DNA from: Mesostigma viride
Taxonomy: Eukaryota; Streptophyta; Mesostigmatophyceae; Mesostigmatales; Mesostigmataceae
Assembly (NCBI GenBank): GCA_009746045.1
Contig: RPFO01000392.1
Coordinates: forward strand, 920,627 to 984,626
Direction: 5' to 3'
Length of the DNA: 64,000 nucleotides
Shown here: piece after piece, positions 13,181-21,825 of the stretch
How the letters are laid out: each line of letters starts with the position of its first letter
How positions within the stretch are numbered: the stretch's first letter is position 1
Made by a program: the position numbers and the translations under genes
Notes under the pieces: generated by a model
What the model saw: the letters and a program-made list of their open reading frames with translations, nothing else
Databases searched by the model: none
What the model was told of the DNA's origin: nothing

Positions 13181-13193
13181 CCATCCATCGGGG

Positions 13194-13267
13194 TTAATGC
13201 TCCGTGACTCCCCAACGGGAGCACGAGTCTAATTAATTAATTAATTAATTAATTAATTAATTAATGC
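13194..13267 (+). mobile_element. A-type hairpin tail with (TTAA)n
   Basis: A complete A-type hairpin (GTG, bulged A, CTCCC, loop CAAC, GGGAGCAC) followed by about 40 bp of TTAATTAA. TTAATGC occurs on both sides (13,194-13,200 and 13,261-13,267), which may be a target duplication but overlaps the tail sequence. It sits between two RT-LINE fragments. Confidence 0.6.
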
Positions 13268-13850
13268 CTCGCATTTCGGACGAGATTAGGCAGCGTAGGA
13301 TAGCATTTGTAGGACATCTTGCTCGCACCAGTCAGGTCGACACCGCCCTTGGTACGTCTGGCCGGCCCCCCGGCAGCGGCTTGGCCAACCAGGGCAGCAC
13401 ATCCTGACCTGGCCTGGCCGGCCCCAAGGACATTCCTAGAAAGCTAGGTAAACCTGCCATGAACAGTCAACATTCAGATGTTGCTGGCCGACCTACTAGT
13501 GGTCCCAGCTCAGTTTGAACACCACATTCACTCCCTCTCTCTTCTTTGGACTGATATGCAAACTTTCTAACAAGAAGAGGTGCATGGCAGAAGCTAGATT
13601 GTCCAGGCTCACACGCCAGCCCAGGCTGTGGGCAAGCCCCCTCCCGCCAAGCGGAAGGGGCGTTTTGCTGAGCTAGTAGGGTAGTTAGGATTTTGATTCT
13701 AGACTAGCTAGCTTAGAGTTAGTTTAGTTCGATTACGCGGCTTCGCCCACCTCCACCCATCCAGCAAGGAGCATGAACGGTGAGACAACTAGTGTGCTAC
13801 ATGATCTCCCAACGGAGTCATGTTATAATTAAATTTAATTTTAATGGCCG
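13266..13850 (+). mobile_element. RT-LINE 3' end with B-type hairpin tail
   Basis: Starts at the conserved GCCTCGCATTTCGGACGAG segment seen also at 31.23 and 32.97 kb. It continues through the GHLARTSQVDT-type region and the common 3' UTR (AAGAAG..TGGCAG, GGGGCGTTTTGCTGA) and ends in the B hairpin at 13,799-13,823 plus an AATTTAATTT tail. Strongly 5'-truncated and not coding. Confidence 0.75.
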
Positions 13851-14190
13851 GGTTTTTAATGGCAATCTGGGCTACAACCTGCAGGTGGAGGATGTAAACT
13901 GTCGTGAACCTGCTCGGGTAATTGCACGATGTGCACCTGCATTTTGATTCTAGACTAGCTAGCTTAGAGTTAGTTTAGTTCGATTACGCGGCTTCGCCCA
14001 CCTCCACCCATCCAGCAAGGAGCATGAACGGTGAGACAACTAGTGTGCTACATGATCTCCCAACGGAGTCATGTTATAATTAAATTTAATTTTAATGGAC
14101 GGGTTTTTAATGGCAATCTGGGCTGCAACCTGCAGGTGGAGGATGTAAACTGTCGTGAACCTGCTCGGGTTGCACGATGTGCACCTGCAC
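13691..14190 (+). repeat. ~250-bp tandem duplication including the B tail
   Basis: Two near-identical units, about 13,691-13,941 and 13,942-14,190, start at GATTCTAGACTAGCTAGC and end at GATGTGCACCTGCA. They differ by only a few bases. Each includes a B hairpin and part of the sequence beyond it. Confidence 0.8.
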
Positions 14191-14259
14191 CACAATTTGA
14201 TGGATCATGCATCCCGATCATGTAGTTGGCTCACTTCATATGCTCGCATGTGGCGGCGA

Positions 14260-14335
14260 CATGGGGAAATGGCGAGCTACCATGGTCCGGATTCTCCCGA
14301 TTTCTGGACTGCGCTGGTTGTCTCCTTGATAATAA
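14260..14335 (-). repeat. Copy of the GGAGACAACCAGCGCAGG repeat
   Basis: The complement of a block present at 53,365-53,420. Shorter versions are at 10,035-10,075, 27,058-27,093 and 31,822-31,846. It may be a transposon end; its partner end was not found. Confidence 0.5.
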
Positions 14336-14363
14336 TCCTCATCTGATCTGTCCTCCAGTGTAA

Positions 14364-14670
14364 TTAATGGCACACGATGGAGGCGGTAGTGTAGCGGCTA
14401 TCCTCATGATCAGGGCCGCAATGACCTCCACCTGCGGAAGCTTCTACCCTGCATTCTAGCAATGGGCCGCGGGGCCCGTGGGGATAAAACAGGATCACGC
14501 CCCTCTGGAAGGTGCTTATCGCAGACATGCAGCGCCCGGCCATTTCTCCTTGTCTATCATGCGGGCGCGGATTATTATCGAGTACGTACAGATAGTCCCA
14601 GAAGCCCTGCATCCTCAAGCAACTACGGTGCAGCAGCTCATCAATGGAACCGCTCTCCGGTACACACACG
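14364..14670 (-). pseudogene. LINE family E, C-terminal fragment
   Basis: Minus-strand fragment of the same sequence as 15,109-15,400: MIDKEKW-like start, the PRGPL region and a degenerate ending near EDSRYTTAS. Truncated and frameshifted. Other copies are at 15.8-16.06, 16.96-17.2 and 35.7-36.05 kb. Confidence 0.55.
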
Positions 14671-14679
14671 TGTAATTAA

Positions 14680-14850
14680 GGAGTTTTTCGCAGTTGGGCT
14701 GTAGCTACGGATCAGGAGACCCATATTACTTGTGAGACAACTAGATATAGCAGCGGAATCATGCCAGAGGTCCTACTTGAAAGCCGTGTTGGAGCTACTC
14801 GAACTTTTGCATATTTTTTCGGGTACGTCCCGGCGGTCGGCAGCATTTGC
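14680..14850 (+). repeat. Fragment of interspersed repeat R3
   Basis: Matches part of 30,300-30,440 and of the minus strand at 53,230-53,340. Shared landmarks are TTTTTCGCAGTTGGGCTGT, GATCAGGAGAC and AAATCATGCCA-like. Function unknown; no coding potential. Confidence 0.5.
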
Positions 14851-14904
14851 TGCTTACCTCGACGATAACATTATGCATCGACCGGTGCACAGTCTGCTCT
14901 TGCT

Positions 14905-15842
14905 GCATCAAGTAAGTACTTGCGTGTCATGCGCAAAGGCATGCCACGGAGTACTATGCTAATCTCATTAGAAAAGTAAGTAAGTAAGTAAGTACTTGCG
15001 TGTCATGCGCAAAGGCATGCCAGGGAGTACTATGCTAATCTCATTAGAAAAATAATTACACAAAAGTTTAAACAAATATCGTCTGCATCATCCCCCAACC
15101 GTTAAGCACTAGATGGGGATGTAATCCTCATCCGAGCTGTCCTCTACTGTAATGGCAGACGAGGCGGTACTAGTGTAGCGGCTATCCTCAGGACCAATAA
15201 CCTCCACCTGCGGACTTCTACCCTGCCTGGCTAGCAACGGGCCTCGGGGCCCGTGGGGAGAAAACAGGAGCATACCCCTCGGGGAGGTGCTTATCGCAGA
15301 TGGCAGCCCATTTCTCCTTGTCAATCATGCGGGCGCGGAGTACGGATAGTCCCAGAAGAAGCCCTGCATCTTCAAGCAGTACGTTGTGTCACATAGGTCC
15401 GGGTCGCGCCGCGCCGGTGCCCGGCGCGCGCAAGTTTGCCAGTGGGTTGCGATGGGACAAGGGGACCCTGCCATAGGAGGAGGTGTCTACCTGGTTGGCC
15501 CGTCTTAAGCCCCCCGGCAGGGCCCACATCGGTATTCACCTGGTCTGTGCGGGCAAGATGGCCGGCAAAGAGGAGGCGGCGGTGTCGGATGGTATGGGTG
15601 AAAAGAGGGAGCTCGCAGTAGAGCTCGGCCCGGGTGCGGCGTTCTTGGTAGCGGACGCCGAGGATATGACGGAGCATAATTCGAGTGACGGTGCCGTCAA
15701 GCTGCTGGCTCAGCGCCTGGTCCAGGGTCCACGCCTCGCAGCCATAAAGGAGGATGCTGAGGACAAGGGCCTTGAACATATCATTCATTAGAAAAATAAT
15801 TACACAAAAGTTTAAACAAATATCGTCTGTATCACCCCCCAA
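14905..15842 (-). pseudogene. LINE family E with reverse transcriptase C-terminus
   Basis: On the minus strand: FKALVLSILLYGCEAWTL, DGTVTRIMLRHILGVRYQ and RRLLFAGHLARTDQVNTD, the conserved order of LINE RT C-terminal blocks. A second frame follows, ending in DSSDEDYIPI and a stop near 15,109. The 3' UTR carries CTAATGAGATTAGCATAG and ends in a duplicated tail unit with (TTAC)n at 14,905-15,000. The RT palm motifs are absent, so the copy is 5'-truncated and probably frameshifted before the DEDYIPI ending. This family lacks the CAAC hairpin of the other LINEs. Confidence 0.75.
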
Positions 15843-16060
15843 TCGTTAGGCACTAGATGGGGATGTAATCCTCATTCGAGCTGTCCTCTACTGTAATGGC
15901 AGTGACGAGGCGGTAGCGTAGCGGCTATCCTCAGGACCAATAACCTCCACCTGCGGACTTCTACCCTGGCTAGCGCCTAGCAACGGGCCGCGGGGCCCGT
16001 GGGGAGAAAACAGGAGCATACCCCTCAGGAAGGTGCTTATCGCAGATGGCAGCCCATTTC
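15785..16060 (-). mobile_element. LINE family E, truncated second copy
   Basis: Repeats the 3' UTR and the C-terminal coding end of the 15.1-kb copy with small changes (for example an extra GCGCCTAG). It abuts the 15,372-15,842 RT fragment on one side and an ORF1-only element on the other. Confidence 0.65.
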
Positions 16061-16958
16061 TCCTTGTCGAGGAGCTGGAGGACCACCGCCAGGCCCAGCA
16101 ACGGGAGGTCACCGACCGCGCTCGCCGCGAGTGCCGAGTGGTGCTACGTCGCTTCCCCCAGAAGCCAGGTGAGACGTCAACCTCTCTTGCTGACGAGCTC
16201 AAGAACCAGCTTCTTACCGCTCATGGGCCTGGTAGGTGAGGTAGAACTGCGTGGGTGCCACCGCCTTCCCCACTCACGGGACAAGGCGGCTCCCCCACCA
16301 GTCCTACTCACCTTCTCCTCCCCTGAGGATAAGCAGCGGTTCCTCTCTCGTCGCAAGCGGTTGCACGACCTCACCTGGACGCTGGATGACGACCTCACCC
16401 CCGCTCAGCAACAGCAGCGATGCGACCTGTGGCCGGAATACCTCCGCCATAAGCAGGACCCCCAGAAGCCAAAGGTGTACTGGAGGGGCGGGGACCTGAT
16501 GATCAACCACAAGATGTGGACGCCCCCAGCGGGCTAGAATAGCAATAGCCCTAGCTTGTAACCATTGGCGTCACTGCCGCTAAGGCAGCCATGCCTAGAA
16601 TGTTGCCTAGCTGTGCCAACACACCTAGTCACGTGCCGCCAACGCACGGTACAACCAGCCATAGCCTTAGCCTAGTCCTAGTACAGCCATGCTACGCCCT
16701 GGCTATGTTCAGATTACTTGCCCACGCTCCTTGCTATGATATGCTCACATGGGTCTTATTGCACCCACAGTTTGCCGGATCGTTAGCCTGTCCTTTTAGC
16801 TAGCCGCGCCCGATTGCAGCTGTGGCATGCCTTTGGCATGAAGGAGACTGGGGGTCTCTGCCCTTTCTCCTGTAGTGCACACACAGGGATTAAAAGCACT
16901 TCGGTGCTCCGTGACTCCCCAACGGGAGCACGAGTTTAATTAATTAATTAATTAATTC
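16061..16958 (+). pseudogene. ORF1-only LINE, 5'-truncated, A-type tail
   Basis: The C-terminal part of the ORF1-like protein lies at about 16,250-16,537: PVLLTF, DKQRFLSRRKRL, TLDDDLTPAQQQQR and VYWRGG blocks, ending in a TAG. About 380 bp of 3' UTR follow directly, then AGCACTTCGGTGCT, the A hairpin (to 16,931) and a TTAATTAA tail. No RT lies between ORF1 and the tail. One frameshift near 16,240 separates upstream coil-like sequence from the C-terminal domain. Confidence 0.75.
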
Positions 16959-17298
16959 TCCTTGTCAATCATGCGGGCGCGGAGTACGGATAGTCCCAGA
17001 AGCCCTGCATCTTCAAATTATATGCTGCATCAAATTATGCATGCAGTTGACAGCATTCTGCTCGGAGGGTTGCTAGCCAGGGTAGAAGTCCGCAGGTGGA
17101 GGTTATTGGTCCTGAGGATAGCCGCTACACTACCGCCTCGTCCGCCATTACAGTAGAGGACAGTTCGGATGAGGATTACATCCCCATCTAGTGCTTAACG
17201 GTTGGGGGATGATGCAGACGATATATTTGTTTAAACTTTTGTGTAATTTTTTTTCTAATGAGATTAGCATAGTACTCCGTGGCATGCCTTTGCGCATT
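16959..17298 (+). mobile_element. LINE family E fragment
   Basis: Plus-strand copy beginning CTCCTTGTCAATCATGCGG, with a piece missing, then the coding end (EDSSDEDYIPI, stop at about 17,190) and the family 3' UTR up to GGCATGCCTTTGCGCA. Confidence 0.65.
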
Positions 17299-20200
17299 GA
17301 ATTGAATTGAATTGTAACATAACTCCGTTGGGAGTATATGTAGCACATAGCCCTTGAGAGGGGGCATATGGCCTATCATACATCCTAAGCTACTTCCTGC
17401 AAGGGTGGGGATGTAAAGGACCCTTGCTCTAGGCCGGTGCACCACGGCACTTGCATCCCCATGATCTTCAAGCTATGCCCAGCGAAGGGGGAGCCTGTCA
17501 TGGGGGGGAAGATCAGCATAGCTATACAAAAGCTAGGGCATGGCGTCTCAGCAGAGAGTTACTCCCTGCATGGGCACAACATAACTAAATAAAGCTAGGC
17601 ATCATCTGGAGTGTGGCTCATCATAGGCACACATGTACATGATTAAAAAAAGCGCATGGCTTAGCTGGGATAGTGCCTCTAGGAGGCGTACATGTACATG
17701 GCCACGGTCTATCTATGCTACACTACTACTGCTGTATTCCCCTAAGCTGGGGCGTCTGGAGTCGCTGGGGCCGCGGGGGTCGCCTGCCAGGGCTTGTGGC
17801 CGACGTAGATGGCCGCCCCCTTCCAGTACACCGGCTGCCCCGCCTTGGTCTGCCGGCCGTGGAGGTAGGTCGGCCATAGCTCCCGTCGCCGTTGTTGCTG
17901 CGCCAGGGTCAAGTCGTCATCAATGGTGAAGAGAGTCTTCTCGAGCCGCTTGCGGCGTCGGAGAAAAGAAATCTTGTCCGCCGGGGTCTTAACCCCTAAA
18001 TGGTCTGGCTGCCGATTTTCCGCCTAAAACTGAGTTACAGCCGACACGTCGGCCCCTTCTCGGGGGACCAAATGCCGCGAAAACTATTGAGAATTAGGAA
18101 AAGTTTAGCTGAGAAGATCGAAAGTTTATAATTTTCCTCACAGCATGGTACTAGGGTTTGCATACTTCTGACAAAGTTATAGAGGTGTTCTGGTCGGTCA
18201 AAGTACAAGGGGTCAGGGTACTTTTTCGCGTACAACGTGCATTCCGGAAAACGACGACCTGGCCATGGCGGCTTGCGCCCACGCATGGCATTTACGTTTG
18301 CGTTCGAATTTTCTGGCCAAACTTAAGATATTGATTTTATACGTCCTAAAGATGATACAGGCCAATTTTTGGTTCGCGGGAATGCCATTTGATAGGTTTC
18401 GGCAGCGTTCTTGCTGGAAAAAACTGCGATCAGGCCGGACGATAGAAACGTTGACAGCAATACCTTTCCGGCGTATTTTAAAGGATATATTGGTTTCTTT
18501 GTACTTTTTATGATACATAGTAGTCGTAAACGTGCAAGGGTGGCCAGAAATCGCCGAATCCAGCGACCATGCTGCACAACTTTGGTGTGCCGAAATGCCC
18601 CATTTTGCGGCCACCGCCTGGGCCAAGGTAACGCCATCCATGCCTGGTAAAGCTTAAGCATCGTTTTCCTATCGATGTTTGACGTTTATATATACGTTCT
18701 AGCTTGTGTAGCACATTCTTTTTGCATTATTCATGCTCTTTCTTGACCCTGGCCTGGCCCCTTTCTAAAACACCCTTCTTAGATGCTTCCATCAGTCAGT
18801 TGACCTGCCACAGGGTGATGGTGATAAGTTTTAGAGGCTGTATGGGTTTGAATACCTCCATATATGTTTGTTATACATTTCCCACACACATATTGCATGA
18901 GTGTGAGGCAGTTGGCTGGTCTCTGTGGCATCATCAAGCATGTAACCGGTGAGTAGAAGCTTCCCATTGTCAGCATGTGCCACCAGGTGTGCTGGCCATC
19001 ACCTGGCAAGCTATAGCAGCTTAGGCCTAGTTTATCCTTGCTAGGGCAAGCTGAAATAGGCTTAAAATCACTAGTTTGTTGGTGGCTGCCTCCTAGAATG
19101 CATGCCTTGCGTAGGGTATCCGTACCACGTTACCTACGTGCATGGACAAGGTGGCACCTGCACATAGGTGCCATGTAAGGGCAGTGTGATGATGCAGTTA
19201 TGTTTCCCCATCATTGTGGAAGGGAAATGTATTGTGTGGCATGGTTGGGGGCCATATTAGTTGGTATTAGTAGGTAGTATGCCCACTCCTACCCCCTTGG
19301 TTGCTTTTTACCAACGGTACCCCTATGGGCTGTACTGGGTGTAACTGCTGGTATACCCACCCAAATGATGACCCCAATGGCTCAAACTGTTCAGCAACTA
19401 ATTTTTTATCATCCCTGAAGTGGTAGGTGCCTAGCTCTTACAACATAATTCAAAATGCACATTCTACCAAAAATGAAAACGCTCGTCTTGACCCCCCTGA
19501 CTTTGACGGCAGTTATACATGGCCTAACCTGCATATATGTAAGGTTGTGATATACCAACCCGAAGGGCAACTCATGGACATGCTTGGCCCCCAAGGACAG
19601 CCATTGGATATGGGTGGGTTGGATGGCATCTGGTTTGCAAAATTGTGAAGTTACAGCCGATGCATCGGCAGTATTTCTGCCCATTTAGGGGTTAAAGGTG
19701 AGAAGGAGCGGGGGCGGCCCCGCCTTACCCCGCGCGCGGGGAAGGCGGTGGGCGACCAGCTCGATCTCGCCAGTAAGGCCCATGCGATCAAGGATTTCTC
19801 TCTCAAAAGCGCGCGCAAGCTTTTCGGAATTCTCACCTTCCTCCATCTTGAGGTTCTTGACAATGACGTTGAGGCTACGCTTGGCGAGCTCGGCCTCCTC
19901 GCGGAGGTCAAGCGTCTGCCGTTGGAGCTGGGCTGCGACGGCGGAGGTGGTGGAGGTGGTGTGTTGCTTAAGCATGTCCGCCCAGGTGGTGATGGGAGGA
20001 GCATCGCCGGCCAGGCCAGCCGGGGCTGGCTTGGCGGCAATGTCCTTCACCGCCTGGGCGGTGAGGCCTGCGGTGTTCTGCAGAACCTCGATAGCAATGG
20101 CGTTGTCCTTAAGACGCTGGTCGATGTCGCGGAGCTGGGCGGTGATGGAGTCGGTGGAGGCGGAGGGGGGGGGGGGCCGGGTGGAGGCGAGGAGGGCGGC

Positions 20201-20340
20201 GGTGGCGGTGGGGATGGTGGGGAGCTCAGCAGCCAGCGTGCCGCCAATTGCCGCCACATCTGCAGCAATGGGCGTCACGTGCTGTGAGAGGGCGGCGTGG
20301 AGGTGGTGGACGAAGGTGGATTCGGTAATGGGGGCGGGGT
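17298..20340 (-). pseudogene. ORF1-only LINE with D-type tail, split by a piggyBac-like element
   Basis: Minus strand: ORF1 begins beyond 20,278 and its readable part runs from about 20,338 to 19,696. It contains VAAIGGTLAAELP, a heptad-like RDIDQRLKDN stretch (coiled coil), AGLTAQAVKDIAA, LDLREEAELAKRSLNVIVKNL and HRLPRARGKAGPPPLLLTF. The transposon at 17,993-19,691 interrupts it at a TTAA; coding resumes at 17,988 and ends near 17,720 (VYWKG-like). A 3' UTR and the D hairpin (17,306-17,345) with a CAATT tail follow. The family is L1-ORF1-like: coiled coil followed by a small C-terminal RNA-binding-type domain, by architecture only. No RT is present. The 5' end is cut at 20,341. Confidence 0.75.
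17993..19691 (+). mobile_element. piggyBac-like TTAA element, copy A (1,699 bp)
   Basis: Ends are CCCCTAAATGG and CCATTTAGGGG, flanked by TTAA at 17,989-17,992 and 19,692-19,695. TTAA targets with CCC-type ends are typical of the piggyBac superfamily. GCCGATGCATCGGC-type palindromes lie just inside the ends. Short frames on the minus strand (142 codons ending near 18,213, and 76 codons at 18,779-19,009) are kept in the other copies, but I cannot match them to a transposase catalytic region. It is best called nonautonomous. Confidence 0.85.
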
Positions 20341-21209
20341 TGTCACGTCCGTGATCATTTACGTCCGTGCACTCAAGAAGTTACGCGATTGCCGTAATCG
20401 GAATCGTTACGTCCGACGTTTGGTTGGTTCCGATTCAGTATAGGCCGCAGGCTTTGTTCCTTGGGCCGGTGTGGAGCGCCGCGCCGGAAAGACCTGAATT
20501 TCTAGAGTGACAGTCTTAGGTGACCTGACTTAGGTTCGGGCGCAAGACTTTGGGGCACAAAGCCTTGGTGGCTTGCGCAATATTCCGGTGCGTGACATTT
20601 GGCAGTTATGAATCTTTTGTATTGTCCAGACGGAATGATGTTCAGTCCATCTGACAAAGCTAGATACGTAGATCGTAGTGTGCGGTGTGCTGGCTCGCAC
20701 GTGGCTGTCGAATAGACTTGCTCTGCATTTTGCTGGCAGTCTAACTGCACGTCAGGCGGCTTGCTGGCAAATGCGACAGCGCATGGATGCCGGGATTTTT
20801 GGAGGTATTTAGGAGCACAGCAGCGGCCATGGTGGTCGTTGTTCGCTCGTTACTCTCCCTCACAACTTGGTGTTGTCGTCAAGGGGTTTAATAGTGGAAC
20901 AATCCGGAGCAGCCCCCGAGAGTGGTTGCAATGAGTAATTGTCATGAGATTGGTTGACGGAAGTGATAACTGTTTGGTTTCGTCAAGATGATGTGTGTAT
21001 TGTGGGCGAGACTCGGGAAGGAACCCGGTCGTCGTTGGCCAGTGAGCCATAGCTGGGGTAAGCGGGATAGGTAGACAGGATAGGGGGCGCTAAAGGACAC
21101 TGCCAGCCGTAAGCCAAGCGGAGCAGTGTGGCGTCACCCGAGGCCTGCTAGGTTATCAAGAACCGCTTAGCCTTATTTGGACAGTGACGCACAAGTACGA
21201 CATTATACG
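20341..21209 (+). repeat. ~870-bp repeat, copy 1 (empty piggyBac site)
   Basis: Starts TGTCACGTCCGTGA and is nearly identical to 21,826-22,381 plus 24,071-24,276. It holds an undisrupted TTAA at 20,888-20,891, exactly where copy 2 carries a piggyBac-like insertion. The last ~105 bp occur inverted at the end of copy 2. The TG start suggests an LTR, but I could not define a CA end or a target duplication. Confidence 0.75.
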
Positions 21210-21825
21210 ACTAGACAACACTTGTATTCTTGTCGATGTCTTTTGAAATTAAATGTGAATGGTTTGGTTGCTTTCCAAATATATAAAGCATCATGGTTTT
21301 ATTCTACACCTGGCTGGCTACGGAATTGCCTGTCATGAGGTCGGCGGCCAAGTATGTCCGTGACCTGCATCACACTGGATTTTAACGAGCGAACAACCCT
21401 TGGCGGGTTCAGTTCGGCCAGCCTGGGGTTCCTCCTGCTTCACCCAGGGAAGCACAAGGAAGAGGTTATTGCTTAGCCTTCAAAAGCATCTGAAGAGGTT
21501 AGGCTTTTCCCTGTAAAAAGCCATTGAAGGGGTTATTGCTAAGCCTTTAAAAGCATGCATGTTAAGGTTGTTGCTGATCCTGGAAAAGCATCTTTGAGCA
21601 GCTGGATTTTTTTTTTCCCTTTTTGCTGCTGCCTGGAATGACGCCCTCTTTGGGCTTCCTTCGATTGTGTGAGATGCCTTTCTTTCACTTTTTGCTCTCA
21701 AGTTGTTGTGAGCTAAAGAGTGGGGGGGGAGGTGGCATATCACACACATGATTACAGCTGATAGTGGATGCATTCAAGTAGCGGTAATGATCAGTCCAGG
21801 ATATAATGGCACGCAAACGCGACAG
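21210..21825. other. Spacer between the two copies of the ~870-bp repeat
   Basis: Contains short AAGCATNT...TTAGGCT-type repeats around 21,470-21,600 and no convincing gene. If the flanking repeats are LTRs, this would be the remnant interior of a deleted element. Confidence 0.35.

Noticed and set aside
18035-19684. Separate small genes inside the piggyBac-like elements
   Set aside because: All frames move with the element copies, differ by stops between copies, and match nothing recognisable.
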